From Ptychodera flava (lineage: Eukaryota > Hemichordata > Enteropneusta > Ptychoderidae): a stretch of DNA of 64,000 nucleotides. The position numbers and the translations under genes were made by a program. The stretch lies in assembly GCF_041260155.1 (NCBI RefSeq), contig NC_091947.1, positions 33,304,032-33,368,031 of the forward strand. The letters are read 5' to 3'. The notes under the pieces were generated by a model. It worked only from the letters and a program-made list of their open reading frames with translations, ran no database searches and was not told the DNA's origin. Below are positions 46,131-58,400 of the stretch, one piece after another (the first letter of the stretch is position 1; every line of letters starts with the position of its first letter).

Positions 46131-47833
46131 TGAAAGCCGTGCGCAAAGGAAACAACCTGTTTTGCACACCACAGTATATTTTACCATACGCTTACTAACA
46201 ACGCTCTAACTCTTGCTTTTTTATGATTCAAAAGCAAATATTAAACATTTTATAATACCTGTTCTGGAAATAAAAAAACCACATTTTTGTTACAATAACC
46301 AATGTGTATCTTCTTTTCAGCTTGTGACAGCAGAGCCGGTGTATATACCCCTCTCCCAGTACAAATGCATTAGACTACATTGGCATAGGTTACTTTGATT
46401 GATGCTCATCTCCTATTAAGGGACGGTGTTGCTTTTTTGAGCTCTTTTCATGAATTGTGTTTGATATGAAAAGTACTGTGTGTTGTTTGACTTCTTGCAA
46501 AATGCTGGAATATTCATCAAATGTGCATGGCCTCAACTCTGCTTGCAGCAGGACATGATTAAACATTCAGTGAAACATATCTTTAACCATGCATTGCTGA
46601 ACATAGTCTTGAACATGAAGTTTGGACCTCATGCAAGATTTTGTATAGACTGTAGACATTTGTTGGCACCATTTTTGTCGCTGCAGTAACACAGGACACA
46701 GCTGAGTCTATGAGTGTATTTGTCCGGGCAGAGTAATAGTTCAAACAGAGTGTGTGTGCTGTTCTGGCTTTAATTTTACATCTTTTCACACATATCATCA
46801 TATTTCAGCTTTATTATCACTTTCTCTACCTGTGTATTTTGTCAACAAACAAACACTGACAAAATATTGGAGATCAGACCCCCTGTGATAAGTCTGACAA
46901 TTTTTTTCAATACACAAAATATTGCAAAGTATCATTTTGCTCCAAGGAGATGGCTGTAATGGCAAATTTGATACAGCCAAGGAGTGGAGTCAGAATTTGC
47001 CAGTTTTGAGCACATGTGATTTCAAATCTGCTATTATACCTTGCATTAAACACAGGGAATCTGAATGCATGTGTCACCAATGAAAACAACTTGCCTCTGA
47101 CAAAAGATGCCTACAAATTCAACAATAGACTGCTTGACTGTCTACAGTTGAAATTGACGTGACTACAACAGTTGCTGATACTTCTCTTTGAAAAGCACAT
47201 TTCAAGTGTACAGAAACTTTGGTTTCAAGTTCTGTTATGAATCTTGCCATTCAGATTATTTATTCACATGATATTTGTATAACAAATTGAAACTTCTAAG
47301 AAGTGTTTTGAACAGCAGTGTTTTTAGTGTTCAGCTTTGACTCAGGCATCAATATTACCATCATGAGCAACATCCCTAAGGTGTGCAACAACACATCTTG
47401 TTTTTGCTAAGTATTATTATGTAAATAGTACAGAGGTAAAAGTTAGGATGAGAAACTGTATTTGTTCTTGTTGTGAGTTAAAACTGATCAATCATGTTGG
47501 GGGTGGCCTTCACTCAGGTATGTAACTGAAGTACATTCTTCACAGACATATGCAAGCATTGCAAAAGCCACTCTTTTCAAGAATAATCTCTGCCAGTTAA
47601 TAAACTTCACCAATATTTCAGGAATTATTATCCATACTGGATTGCCTTGCTAATCAAATCAAATTGCATGTACAACCTCAACTTGGTGTGCTATCACAAA
47701 ACCAATTTTCATGAAAATTTGTTCAGGCTTGTCACACTTATAGCTGTGGGTAAATGGATACATAGACATCTCAGACCCTGAATACCAATCTAATAAGGGC
47801 AAAAAATGTCAGAATCAAATCATGTTGAAATGT
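46131..47833. other. Non-coding stretch, nothing recognised
   Basis: Spacer between the duplication and SNRPG. No conserved protein or RNA gene was seen. Confidence 0.5.
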
Positions 47834-47837
47834 TTAA

Positions 47838-48068
47838 CCCTTTGAGTGCTGTAATTTTTCTCACCAAAATCTTAGTGCAACATTTTCCAATTTTCACGAG
47901 TTTTTCTGTTATTTGCTTTTATAGTTTGGACCAAATAGACACAAGTTTTCATTTGCTATGGTTTTTGACCAGAAGTTTGGGAAAAATCTGAAAAAAGATG
48001 TGAAGATCTGCAAAAAATTGTTGGCATATTCTATAAAGGTAACAAGAATTGACACTCACACTGAAGGG
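47838..48068. mobile_element. MITE with TTAA target (piggyBac-like)
   Basis: Ends CCCTTTGAGTGCTG and, complemented, CCCTTCAGTGTGAGTG, flanked by TTAA on both sides (47834-47837 and 48069-48072). TTAA plus CCCTTT ends fit piggyBac-type elements. 231 bp, non-coding. Confidence 0.75.
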
Positions 48069-48491
48069 TTAATGATTGTACTGTGCTATAAAGAAAGGAT
48101 TTTAAACAACAAATAAAAGTATCAAAATGGTTCTCTCTTTATTCTAATAGATACACTCTGGTTCATGAATACAATTGTGTTGACATACATCGATTGACAC
48201 AAAACTCTGGCACAAAAAGTACTTTTCAACAAGATACATGACAAAATGGTTTTCTCCTTTCTAAACTTCTAAGAAAACTTGAAAGAAAAGGTTTATCGGC
48301 CTTCTTATTGACGAAACTAATGTCCAAAAATGTCCTTGGGATGGCAAACCATAAGATTCTGGCAGTTCCTTTAGTCCTCCAATGTATCAGGTAATAAGAG
48401 TTCAAATACATGGCGGAAACTGTTCTCGGAATAGATACTTCATGATTCAGACGTGATAAAAAAATACACAAGACAGCCTGGGCAACATTGG

Positions 48492-51400
48492 CTACGACAC
48501 TCTATCCAACGCTTCTAACATGATGATGCTGTTTCCTCGAATCACCTGAGCAGAAAGAATGAAATGAAAAGTGAGAAATAAAGAGTTACACAGGATATGA
48601 AAACGTTTATGGTTATCATTATTGAGAACATGATCATCAATGATGGCATATCCGTTGTCTGCACTATAGAATAGCTTGCATCAGATGTGATTTTACCTGG
48701 AACAGATCACTTCAAACTGGATTTTTATTACTAAACATCAGGGTACAGAACTTTACTTACCACCATTCCAATTTGATGCTTTTCACCTCCTGAAATTTCT
48801 TCTACAGATTCATCCAATACAAGATTCATAAATGGATCATATCCCCGGAGTACACCGGTTACTTGTCTTCCACCATTCAATTTAACTACAAATAAAGTAA
48901 GAAATCCAAGTAAGACTTGCATGGACACTTTGTACCGAAAGGAATTAGAAATTGGGTAGAGAAGCAAAAATAACAAAAAAGTGTTTACCCATGCTTGTCT
49001 ATACTATGTAGTATATACACAAACTTGATGGTTCTTATCATGCTTATTGTTTGAGGTAAACACTGGTCATTCATCAGTGTTGTACTTGTTCAGAGTATTC
49101 AGCTTTGATGCTATGATAGAGGTTATATTTTGACTCATGCCTAGGGATGTCAGCACATCCACGGGTCAAAAGTCCCAAGATTATCAATTCTCTTTTTCAG
49201 TCAGGACTTATAAATTTAGCATTGCACTGAAGAGAAAGTATGCAGCACTAGTAAGCTACAAAGGATTTATATTGAATCTGATCAGAGCAGAGGATTGACA
49301 AATCATGGTGACTAGATTTGCTTACTGTGATGCAAATAAATTATTGAAGTAAACGAAAGATTACTCACGTGACAGCTTTTTGTCCATAAATCTGTAATAG
49401 ATTACAAGAAAGAGAGGAATGATGTTAATTGTTTCAGGTTTAAGTAATGAAAGATCAGTCTAAATATGAAAGTATGAAGTGGATCACATAACACTCTAGG
49501 GGTAAGGTACATTACTTCTAAAGGTCAACTCAGCAAAAATCACTGTGTACATGGGTTGTGTCCTTTCAAATCATATCAATAGAAAATGTTTATGAGTAAT
49601 TAGGGTCAAATGATTAGTGAATCAATTTGTTATATGAGACATTTTATGCCGCACGGTATTTCACCATACATGGTGGATTGGAAGATACACTGTCTATGAT
49701 TTAAGCAACTTAAAGCCCCTGTAGCTGTAACTCTTGAAATTTATTGTCCTGAAAAAAGGCTTTCTTACATGGTTTTCTTTAAATTCTAAAAATTTAAAGG
49801 ACATAGTCTTTTACTACTGAAAAATTGGACAAGTAAATTTAAATTTTAACCGTTATTTTGTTTCCCCGCCATTTTTAAAAACTGATAATATTACAAAGAA
49901 AACGAAACATATAATGTCCCAGTGGAAAACAGTCAGCACTGCGCATTATATTGGACTACTCTGTTGTTTCTGTGAAGATTCTAATGCATATATATGCACA
50001 ACATCAGGGCTCGACATAAGCGCTAGCCCACTAGCCCGAGGCTAGTAATTTTCAAGAGGACTAGTAAAAATGTCTTCGGAGGTAGTCCTGCGGACTAGTG
50101 CAATTTTCAAGTTCCGTAGCTAGGAAAGTTTATCGCTACAAAACTAATGGGACGCGGGCCACGCATAGATAAGAGTGAACCAAGCCTCGATCATTTATAT
50201 AAAAATAAACTAACTTTTACCCAAACAAATTGGACAGTGAAACAGTGAAGCAAACTTTATTGATCACCAACTTAAATGAAACAGTTTACCTGCTACGGAG
50301 AATCAAATTGTACTGTACATGCCAGTAACATGGCCCCGGGAAACATGGCTCAATGCAACGCTGAGCATCAAACGGAATTGTCTGCACGTCGTGTATTTGG
50401 TTTGCTTGAAGCTCATCACTTCGCCTAAAAACATGAGCAACCCCACAATTTCGTTCAAACACTGTATCCTTGCCTTTCAAAGAAGATTTTCTCAAGATTT
50501 CTTCAGGGGCATTCCCAAACAACACCTCCGATAGTTCGTAGCCAGCTTGACCCTGCTTTAGAATGCCGCCACATGCTGACCTCCATATATAGTCAAGACC
50601 CCCTAGCTTGATTAAAGCAGATCTTAAAAAGAGCCATCTAGCTTGCCAAAACAGTGCTATGGCAAGTTGCTACTGCTTGTACAGGTGAGGGAATTCCTCA
50701 CAGATAATAACTTGGTGCTAGCAACTTATTGTTTTGACATTTTAGTGGAAAAGTGTAAATTATTGGGGCAATAACAGTGAAGTGAACCTTAAAACAGTAG
50801 TGAAAAAACAACGTATGAAATGGGTGTATCAGACTGTTGTATCCAATCATTTCTGGGAGTCATTGGTTATTTTTGTGCTAATCACATTTTGTTACCAGTA
50901 ACTGGCAAAAACTTATAAAAGACACAAGCACATGAAATGGTAAAATGCAACATTTTTACTATTAAAAACAAAATTTTTCACAAACCATTATTACAAATGA
51001 GAGGTCCTCCCCACAAGCTGGTCAATTTTAAAATGTGATAATATGTCAAAAATATGAAGGCACTCCACTGGAACATTTGTGAATGGCAGTATGAATTTCA
51101 GTTCTGGAGAAACAAATCTGTCCCCACCATGAACAAACATGTTCTTTGCAAATTAATGGCGCACTACCTGAGCTATGAAGGATTTTCCAACAAATTCATC
51201 CCTACCTCTGATTTTATTCTTGATGGCAATAGGCTATTTTCATGACCTCTCCTCCTACACAGGACATTTCATTCAGGTTATTTTTGTGGTTTATATATGA
51301 TTCAAAGTTAAACATTTTGCAGTAAGCAAATGTGCTAGTCTTGCATGAAAGTTAGTTATTGGGTTTAAAAACATTTGCGACAAAAAATATGAGGATGGTC

Positions 51401-54086
51401 ATATACACCTCTTTACAACATGAGAGCAACATTTGGCTTTGCTTGAGCAGGACTAGTAGATTTCATTTAGGACTACTAAAAATGAGCTGCTACTAGTCCT
51501 TCGGGCTAGTGGATGATTTGACCTTACGTCGAGCCCTGAACATACAGTGTTTTTGCTGTATTTGCATGAGGGCGCCATTTTACGTTTGGGCAAACGTTTA
51601 TTATTAATCTTGCTCAAAATTTCACATGAAGTCCCAGTGGACAGTTTTATTATACTTGTATAAACACTCTGCAATGAGTACATTCCCGCGACTTGTTTTA
51701 GTTTGGAAGTAATATCACAAAAATAATACTATTGGGCCTTTAATCTGATAGCAACAGATGTACTGGCACGAAAGGATTCACACTATGATCCTTGTTATTG
51801 TTAATATATTGCATGTAATTAACAGTGTTTTTGCTAAGGTTTGGGAACACTGGTAAATGATTTGGGAACCCAGGTAACATTTCTTCTGTCCCCTAACCTG
51901 ATTGCATTGATATACTAAGGGGAACACCCGGTAAAATGACTAGGGAACCCTGGTAACATTTACCTGCTTACCACCCTTAGCAAAAACACTGATTAAACAA
52001 ATAATGCAATATAAGTACTAAGAAATGATCTTCCAAAAGAAATACAGACATTTTCATTAGGTACACAGTAGCATACTGATATCTTATGCTAGATTGGTAT
52101 GTGTGCATTTTAGCATTCGCTGAAGAACTGAATCACTGTACACCTTTAGAGCCAGAAAATTCCTGTGAGATTATGTACATGTTCATAGTCTATTTGGTAC
52201 AGCAATTTTAGCACCTTTAAGTCAAGCGGTTTTCGTTTTGTTGTTCCTAATGGGTGTGCGATGAGTTATGAGGAAATTATGGAAGCATGGGTAAATTTTG
52301 TGCAACTTGGACTAACTTAGTATATTATTATTTTGCTACATTTCCTAGTGCTGTAGAGACAAAAAATATCAACATAAAGAACTGCATGGTTTCATTTCAT
52401 CCGCACTGTATTGTCCCTTGACTGAGTGGCTATAGCATTTTTCTGTTGTATGTCAGTAGGGTGACCGGACGAGAGGCCCTCCTATTCCCTACTATGGGGC
52501 TGACACAAGTTTTCTGAGAGTGAATGCTCGAAATCGAAGGCATAAAGGGGGACCCAGGTAGTGATAAATTGTACAAATTCACCTTAAGTATGCAACAGTT
52601 GTGCACATTTATGTCTATGAACAAGGTTATGACGTGAAAATCTTGAAGTTTATGAACACATTTTGTCAACAAACGTCAGAGGGGACGCCATCTTGGAAGT
52701 CGTCTACTCGTACACGAACGGTCACTATGAGAGATCGCGTGAACGGAAACACTTGCATTTCACAGTGAATGTTGTGAAGACTAGGAAGTCAAGATGAGTG
52801 CAAAAATTTCCTAAAAAGATCTTTTTTCTTCCGAGAAACTGCTGACAAAATTTTTACTTTGAAACGGCTATGACTTTTGGCATCATTTTCCAGGAGGGAA
52901 GGAATGGCCATGCGGGCAAATTGTACTTTAGATATTTTTCTACTTGTTTTGTGCTCTAAAAAAGCTCAGCTATGCAGCGCAAATTAGCGCCCACGGTTTT
53001 TCCAAAGCAGGAAGTAAAGTTCGCAATAGTGCCGTACTTGAACAACGTGCTTTTTCACCGGTGCGCACCTGTCTCTGACCAGAAACAATGGCTTGTATCC
53101 ATGATACTGTAAACACAAAGGTCAGCGTGAGGACAATCTTCCATTTCTTTCACTGGGACTTATCAACCCATACAATATTCTCACAGAAATAATTTGGAAA
53201 CTATCAATGCACCTTCCACCAGACTCATTATTGTACAGTTAGTCATCTTTGAGCCATTTTAACAATATTTGATCCGATTTTTGGTCACATTGTCTCATTA
53301 TTCCTCATTACAATATTCTCAGGGAAAGAATTTGGAAACTTTGATTTTCCAGAGGCTGCCAAATTGTGATCATGCTAATTAGCCAAATTATTTTTTTCAG
53401 ATTTGGACTTTGTACCAACACTTTCAACAGGTGCCATCAAGATTTTGGCAAAACAATTCAGTTTTAAAAATCGTCCGGTCACCCTAGCTATAGCACTTTT
53501 CTGTTGTATGTAAGATTGTTCAGTCAGGCACGTCAGGGGTTTTATATAGCAAAAAGTATTCACCTATGAGATAGTGAGTTACAATGCTAAACAAGGCAGT
53601 GAAGTGCAACTTTACCAATATTGTTGCCCTAGTTAATATTTACTGCGTTGCCTATCGGCTACCATGATGATTGTCTGATCATTTACACTGTTACATGTAA
53701 CTTCAAGTTCTATTATCTATATACGTGTTTTCATTTCGACATCCAGAATCGAAGTCGGATTCTCCGGCGGGGGCTCAGTGACTGTGTCTTACAGTAACCA
53801 ACGTCCGAGGAATGATATAAATATTCTTAAGATTGCATAGCCAACCCTTAAACGCCAAATAGCTCCACAAAAGTTATAAATTTAACCACTCAGATGAAAA
53901 CAGGACAGCCATCATACTTTCAATATTTGAATGCATGGGCGCAGCCATTTTGAATTGACATCCGCGCACACGAACTTTTTTCTGCGCACCTCGCTTTATG
54001 CAAGATAAATCGAGAATTCATATCGATGGCGCAACTATCGATAAAAATACTTACTTCTTCAGCTCTGGCGGATGGGCTTTACTCAT
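48492..54086 (-). CDS. SNRPG: Small nuclear ribonucleoprotein G (SmG)
   Basis: Four coding exons on the minus strand: 54055-54086, 49369-49391, 48761-48885 and 48492-48545. All have GT-AG borders and join to exactly 77 residues; human SmG has 76. The N-terminus [20 protein letters not shown] matches the animal protein almost perfectly. The Sm1 motif lies in [20 protein letters not shown] and Sm2 in the last exon ([15 protein letters not shown]), with the conserved IRG RNA-binding turn. SmG is one of seven Sm proteins that form the ring on U1, U2, U4 and U5 snRNAs, needed for pre-mRNA splicing in the nucleus. The C-terminus carries one extra serine. Intron 1 (4.7 kb) hosts at least three transposons. 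TTTATT at 48138-48143 (AATAAA on the coding strand) is a fitting polyadenylation signal. The gene shares its promoter with NFYA. Confidence 0.97.
50005..51538. mobile_element. Non-autonomous hAT-like transposon with 5-bp target duplication
   Basis: Ends CAGGGCTCGACATAAG and, complemented, CAGGGCTCGACGTAAG. The 5-mer AACAT is duplicated on both sides (50000-50004 and 51539-51543). Subterminal CTAGTCC/GGACTAG words repeat at both ends and probably bind the transposase. CAGGG ends suit hAT, and a 5-bp duplication points to the hAT5-type branch. No transposase. It lies in SNRPG intron 1. Confidence 0.75.
51823..51991. mobile_element. 169-bp hAT-like MITE with 5-bp target duplication
   Basis: Inverted ends CAGTGTTTTTGCTAAGG on both sides, and ATTAA duplicated (51818-51822, 51992-51996). 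Internal phrases GGGAACCCTGGTAACATTT occur in repeated form. In SNRPG intron 1. Confidence 0.8.
52457..53486. mobile_element. Inverted-repeat element TAGGGTGACCGGACG flanked by a 28-bp direct repeat
   Basis: The inverted ends TAGGGTGACCGGACG are perfect over 15 bases. The flanks 52429-52456 and 53487-53514 both read GCTATAGCAYTTTTCTGTTG then TATGTMAG and agree at 26 of 28 bases, much longer than any cut-and-paste target duplication. About 1.03 kb, non-coding. The superfamily is open (hAT-like ends). In SNRPG intron 1. Confidence 0.7.
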
Positions 54087-54482
54087 CGTGGATTTCTCGG
54101 ATTGTAGACCAAGTCAGATGTACTATCAATAAACAACAACGCTTCAATGTCGTCGAGGAACTCATTACTTTCTGTGGGTGATGTGGGTGAAGATTGTGAT
54201 ATTAAAATGTAATGATTACGCGATATGATGTCACAAAAGTTTACATATACCAGAGGGACCGTGTATATACGAATCAAATTGTTAATAAAATAATTTCAAT
54301 TAATAGAGAGTTAAGCAATACCGACAAAACGAATTTATTAAAATAACAACATTCGCGTCATTACCCAAACAATTAATGGTTTATTCCACAAGTCGACCGT
54401 TCCGATTGTTACCGACTATCCACGAGTAAAAACGAATGGCAGAAAGTAGCAGCCAGGGCGAAACGCGGCAAAGGAGGAGACG
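54087..54482. promoter_or_regulatory. Shared bidirectional promoter of SNRPG and NFYA
   Basis: SNRPG's start codon is at 54086 on the minus strand. NFYA's probable non-coding first exon ends at 54482 on the plus strand with a strong donor (GACG/GTAAGAG). The GC-richer, TATA-less stretch between them must drive both. The short word CCAGAGGGACCGTG at 54250 within it belongs to the dispersed palindrome family described elsewhere. Confidence 0.6.
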
Positions 54483-54624
54483 GTAAGAGCAGCACAATAT
54501 TCCACAAATCACAAAAGTTTAGCAAGATGTACACTTTGAATATGTGAAAGAAAAGGGATTTACTTCCTCAATGGTAAACCTTTGAGTCTTAATCCAAAGG
54601 ACAACAGATAAAACGTTTTTTGCT

Positions 54625-54656
54625 ATTGGTCGTGAGTTGAGTGACGGCCGACCAAT
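54625..54656. promoter_or_regulatory. Inverted pair of CCAAT boxes in NFYA intron 1
   Basis: ATTGG (54625-54629) and CCAAT (54652-54656, in ACCAATCAG) face each other over 22 bases, with TGACG, a CREB half-site, between them. ACCAATCAG is the ideal NF-Y binding context. Because the gene encodes an NF-Y subunit, self-regulation is possible, or the pair may serve the nearby bidirectional promoter. Confidence 0.45.
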
Positions 54657-54797
54657 CAGAAATAAAAACATCAATACCCCGCGAAATGTGAACTGTATGT
54701 GTTAGCTACGTAGAGATTATTGCATGGTTTGAAATACTGTTAACGTATAAATTCTCGCCTTAGTATAAACATGGAGGTAAACTTTTACTCCCTTTTC

Positions 54798-54843
54798 ATG
54801 GTACCATGGAGGTAGCAGTCTCTGCTACCTCCATGATGGTACC
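54798..54843. mobile_element. 30-bp hairpin insertion with 8-bp direct repeat
   Basis: ATGGAGGTAGCAG, a TCT loop and the exact complement form a 30-base unit (54806-54835) flanked on both sides by ATGGTACC (54798-54805 and 54836-54843). It has the same architecture as the palindromes at 18460 and 29226 but a different sequence and a longer duplication. A second CATGGAGGTA word lies at 54769, so local slippage is an alternative. Confidence 0.6.
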
Positions 54844-55497
54844 AAAGAATCCGGGTAAAGAATAACGAACATGACAGCTGCGGAGATTCTGTCAAATATT
54901 TTTTTAAATGTATCTATTGTGAAAGGGATTAGCTTGAAAGTTGATACTTTGCTCCCCAATAGATTTAATGTAGAAATACCAGTGGATAGGTAAATATGAC
55001 TTGTCAACAATCAACAAATTTACTTTTTATATTATACCATAGCTGTAAATGGTGGCTTTTGTTGCCCAATTGTATTACCAATGTCAGAATCTGACAAATC
55101 TTTAACATTTACACTCTGAAAATATGTGGCACATATAATAAATAAAGTCCAAGCTAGGCCCTGATAATTGCAGACTCTGTCTTCTTGGGCAATTTAAAGT
55201 ACTGAAACAATAACTGAAATGTTCTGCAAAACTTTTCATCAGACACGGGGCATGAAATAAATTTTGAATAGATTTACAGGAGATATATGAAATGTATATA
55301 TGCATAATACTACACACTGTGTAATTGTCGATCCTACCGTTCAACAACAGGTACACAATGAGTAACTATGTTGGCAATGAGCATTTGCAAGTTTTGGATT
55401 TCACTAAAATCAGTCCAACATGTTTGCCAAAAACAAAATTTGTCAGTTTTTTATCAACTGATTTTGTTATTTAATAAAGAGTATTTCTGTTTCAGGT

Positions 55498-58400
55498 ATG
55501 GATGAGACAGACAATACAGGGGATCTAACATATGCATGTCTTACATCTGTGAATAACTCAACTAGACAATACGAGAATACATTTCACAGTCATACTGCAA
55601 CACAAGCTCAGAACAGCACTATGTATGACAGTACCTCTACTTCACAGGTAAAATTATTAAACTTTAAATTATATTTGGTGAATAGCCTAAAGTACTCTAT
55701 TACTCAGAAATATAGTATTGTAAAATGTGCTGTATATGATAATGGCAATACTTTCTATTGTAACATGTTTATGTCAGTCTGGCAATTTGAAGGCATCTAG
55801 GACCTTCATTCATGTACATACATTTCTTCGAATAATCTTGTTAGTTAGAAAAAGGGATGTTTATGGTGCTACTATATTACAGCCAATCATTTTACTATAC
55901 CTATCCCAAGGTGACCTTATTTCTTTGAAATTTTATTACTGTATTATCACAGTATTTCAATAGTTTACTGTAACCCTTTACCTTAAATGACATGGTCCTT
56001 TCCAGAAATAAAGTGATCCAAAAGTATAATATGATACAAGACAACTATTGAACACTATAATGTGTAATGTAATGTATGGACTTAGTTGTAAACTATACTA
56101 ATTTTATTAGACTCTGCTGTTTGTAAATCAAGTGTTAAGAAAAAATGTCAGACACAGGGATTTCTCTCGACTGCGCGATTGCGCAAATTGCGCATTTCGA
56201 GTCATTGTCTGCCCTGAAAAAGTCACTGACTGCGCGAAAATCGCGCACAGAACACAGCAAGCAAAGGCGTCCACATATATTGATATTTGAGGATGACCAA
56301 AGCACATAGTACAGCGAACTGTGTGAATGAATGATGGAAGTTGGGAAACTTCGAGCTTTAGCATTGTGTAGGCACGTGTATAGCAATGCAACACTATCGT
56401 TTGATCGGCGCATGGGGATCGGTGCATATTTTCATGGATTTAAGCCCCCTAAATTCGGACCGAATCGTATCCGAGGGAACATGTATGTCAAATCCTGAGT
56501 CGGGGAAACTTGTAGGTGACAATTAGACAGAAGATAGACAGCAGCCGAGCACAACAAAAGCTGACAAACGTCATCATGTCGATGTTTATGCATATGTGCT
56601 GCATACGACAAATACGACACAACTGAACTGGGTGACGATCGTAATGATATCAAGGAAGCGCTTCATAAGAAGGCAAAATTCACATCAAAAGTGACTGCCC
56701 CCTAAAATGTCAAGTCTGCCCCCTAATTTGATGAATGGGGCAGAAAGTGCCCCTTTTAATGAACATGCAGAGAAAAAATGCAGACATTTTAACCTTAATT
56801 ACTCAACATGATACATTATTTTCAAATTATCACACTAGTGCTAAGTCCATAAGCCCCGGCAGCTATTTAATTTCAATAACGTGACAGTTTATTTTGTTGG
56901 CAGTAGATGAGTTTGCATAAAGATATTTTATGATACTCCTCTTCATCACAGGTGTTGATAGCCTCGCTGGCATCACATGCATCATAGCAGCTTGCCTTAG
57001 ACCAACTACTCAGCATGCTCCAGAGTAATACATCTGCCAGCGTGCAGCATGTGGGCACAGCCCAATGCTATTGGAACAGTGTGATATGTTTTATCCAGCA
57101 CAAAAATATATCAATGCTTGTTAATTGATTTCAATTGTTTTCAGTGAATGTAGTAGTTTTGTGACTATATTGCTTGCAAATTTTGCTCAAAGTAAAAACT
57201 ATTAAAGCTGGGCCATGACGTACAATGATGCAATCACAAAATCATTATCATTGGATTGCAATGGCAGCGACCATACTGTCAAGAATTTTATTATTATCAT
57301 ACTGCACTCACACATGCATGTAAGTGAACCACTTGTGGCTGCTTTTGGCACCCACTGTGCAAGCTAGTACCATTTTGAGAACTCAAAATGGCAAAACAAC
57401 AACTGTGATTCATTGTGTCTTCTTCTTCTTTGAATATCTTTCTGTCAAAGTTGTTGGAAAGTATTTCTTTTTCCATGGATCATGTGATATGCATCACAAC
57501 AACTGCAAAAATACATACATTCAGAAACATAAAAGAAATCTGGGATCAATAAAACGGAAGACTTTCTGTAAGCCTATGGAATACTATTCACCTGCATCCA
57601 TAGCTACATGTAACATACATCTAGTGTGCCCTCTTAAGCAATTTGATGCACCATTTACTGAAGAGTGTATTCTTCAGCCGAAGAAATGTTCACATAATAC
57701 ATGTATTTGTGTAGGATTGACTGAAGGAATTTCAAGAAAGTTCTAAAATTGACTCAGAAGTCTTATGAGAAGGTCCAATTAAAGGTATACTGTCACCTGT
57801 TCCAATTTTGCCACAGTTACCATGGAAAGAGGAAATCTAACCAATCACAGATTTTAAGCGGATGGCCGCTTTTTAAAAACAGTGCCCTCACATGGGCATT
57901 TTGAATACCAAGGAATGCCCCTTTGAATATATATGGGCATATTTAGATTACAGGTGACTGTATACCTTTAATATACAAAGACCAAGTAGCATTTTCATAT
58001 ACTTTCATACACTATTATAGTGTTATTTGAGTACCTATGTTATGAATATTGTTGACAATGTAAATTGCTGTATCACAATTAGGATATATTGTGTTTCTTT
58101 TATCATCAGAGCAATGGTCATTTCCAAACTACATCTACTCAATCCAATGGATTCCATGATGGGAATGCAATGAATTTCATGTCACAGATTGAGTCAGGTC
58201 ATGTGGAGAATTGTCAACAAAATGCACCGATAGTTTACCCGAGTCCTACAGAGAATTCTTCATCTCAAAGTACACAGTCAAAGGTGTACGCTGCAGCTAA
58301 CACCAATAGCGTGAGTAATTCTCAGTTTGTAGCCATGATGCCAGTACCAGAACAGTCACAGCAAATGTTTCAACAATCTCAAAATAACGAGAACACCAAT

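Noticed and set aside
57324-57746. 140-residue open frame in NFYA intron 2
   Set aside because: It would add a non-NF-YA sequence, has no acceptor/donor pair in a fitting phase and shows no motif. Probably chance.
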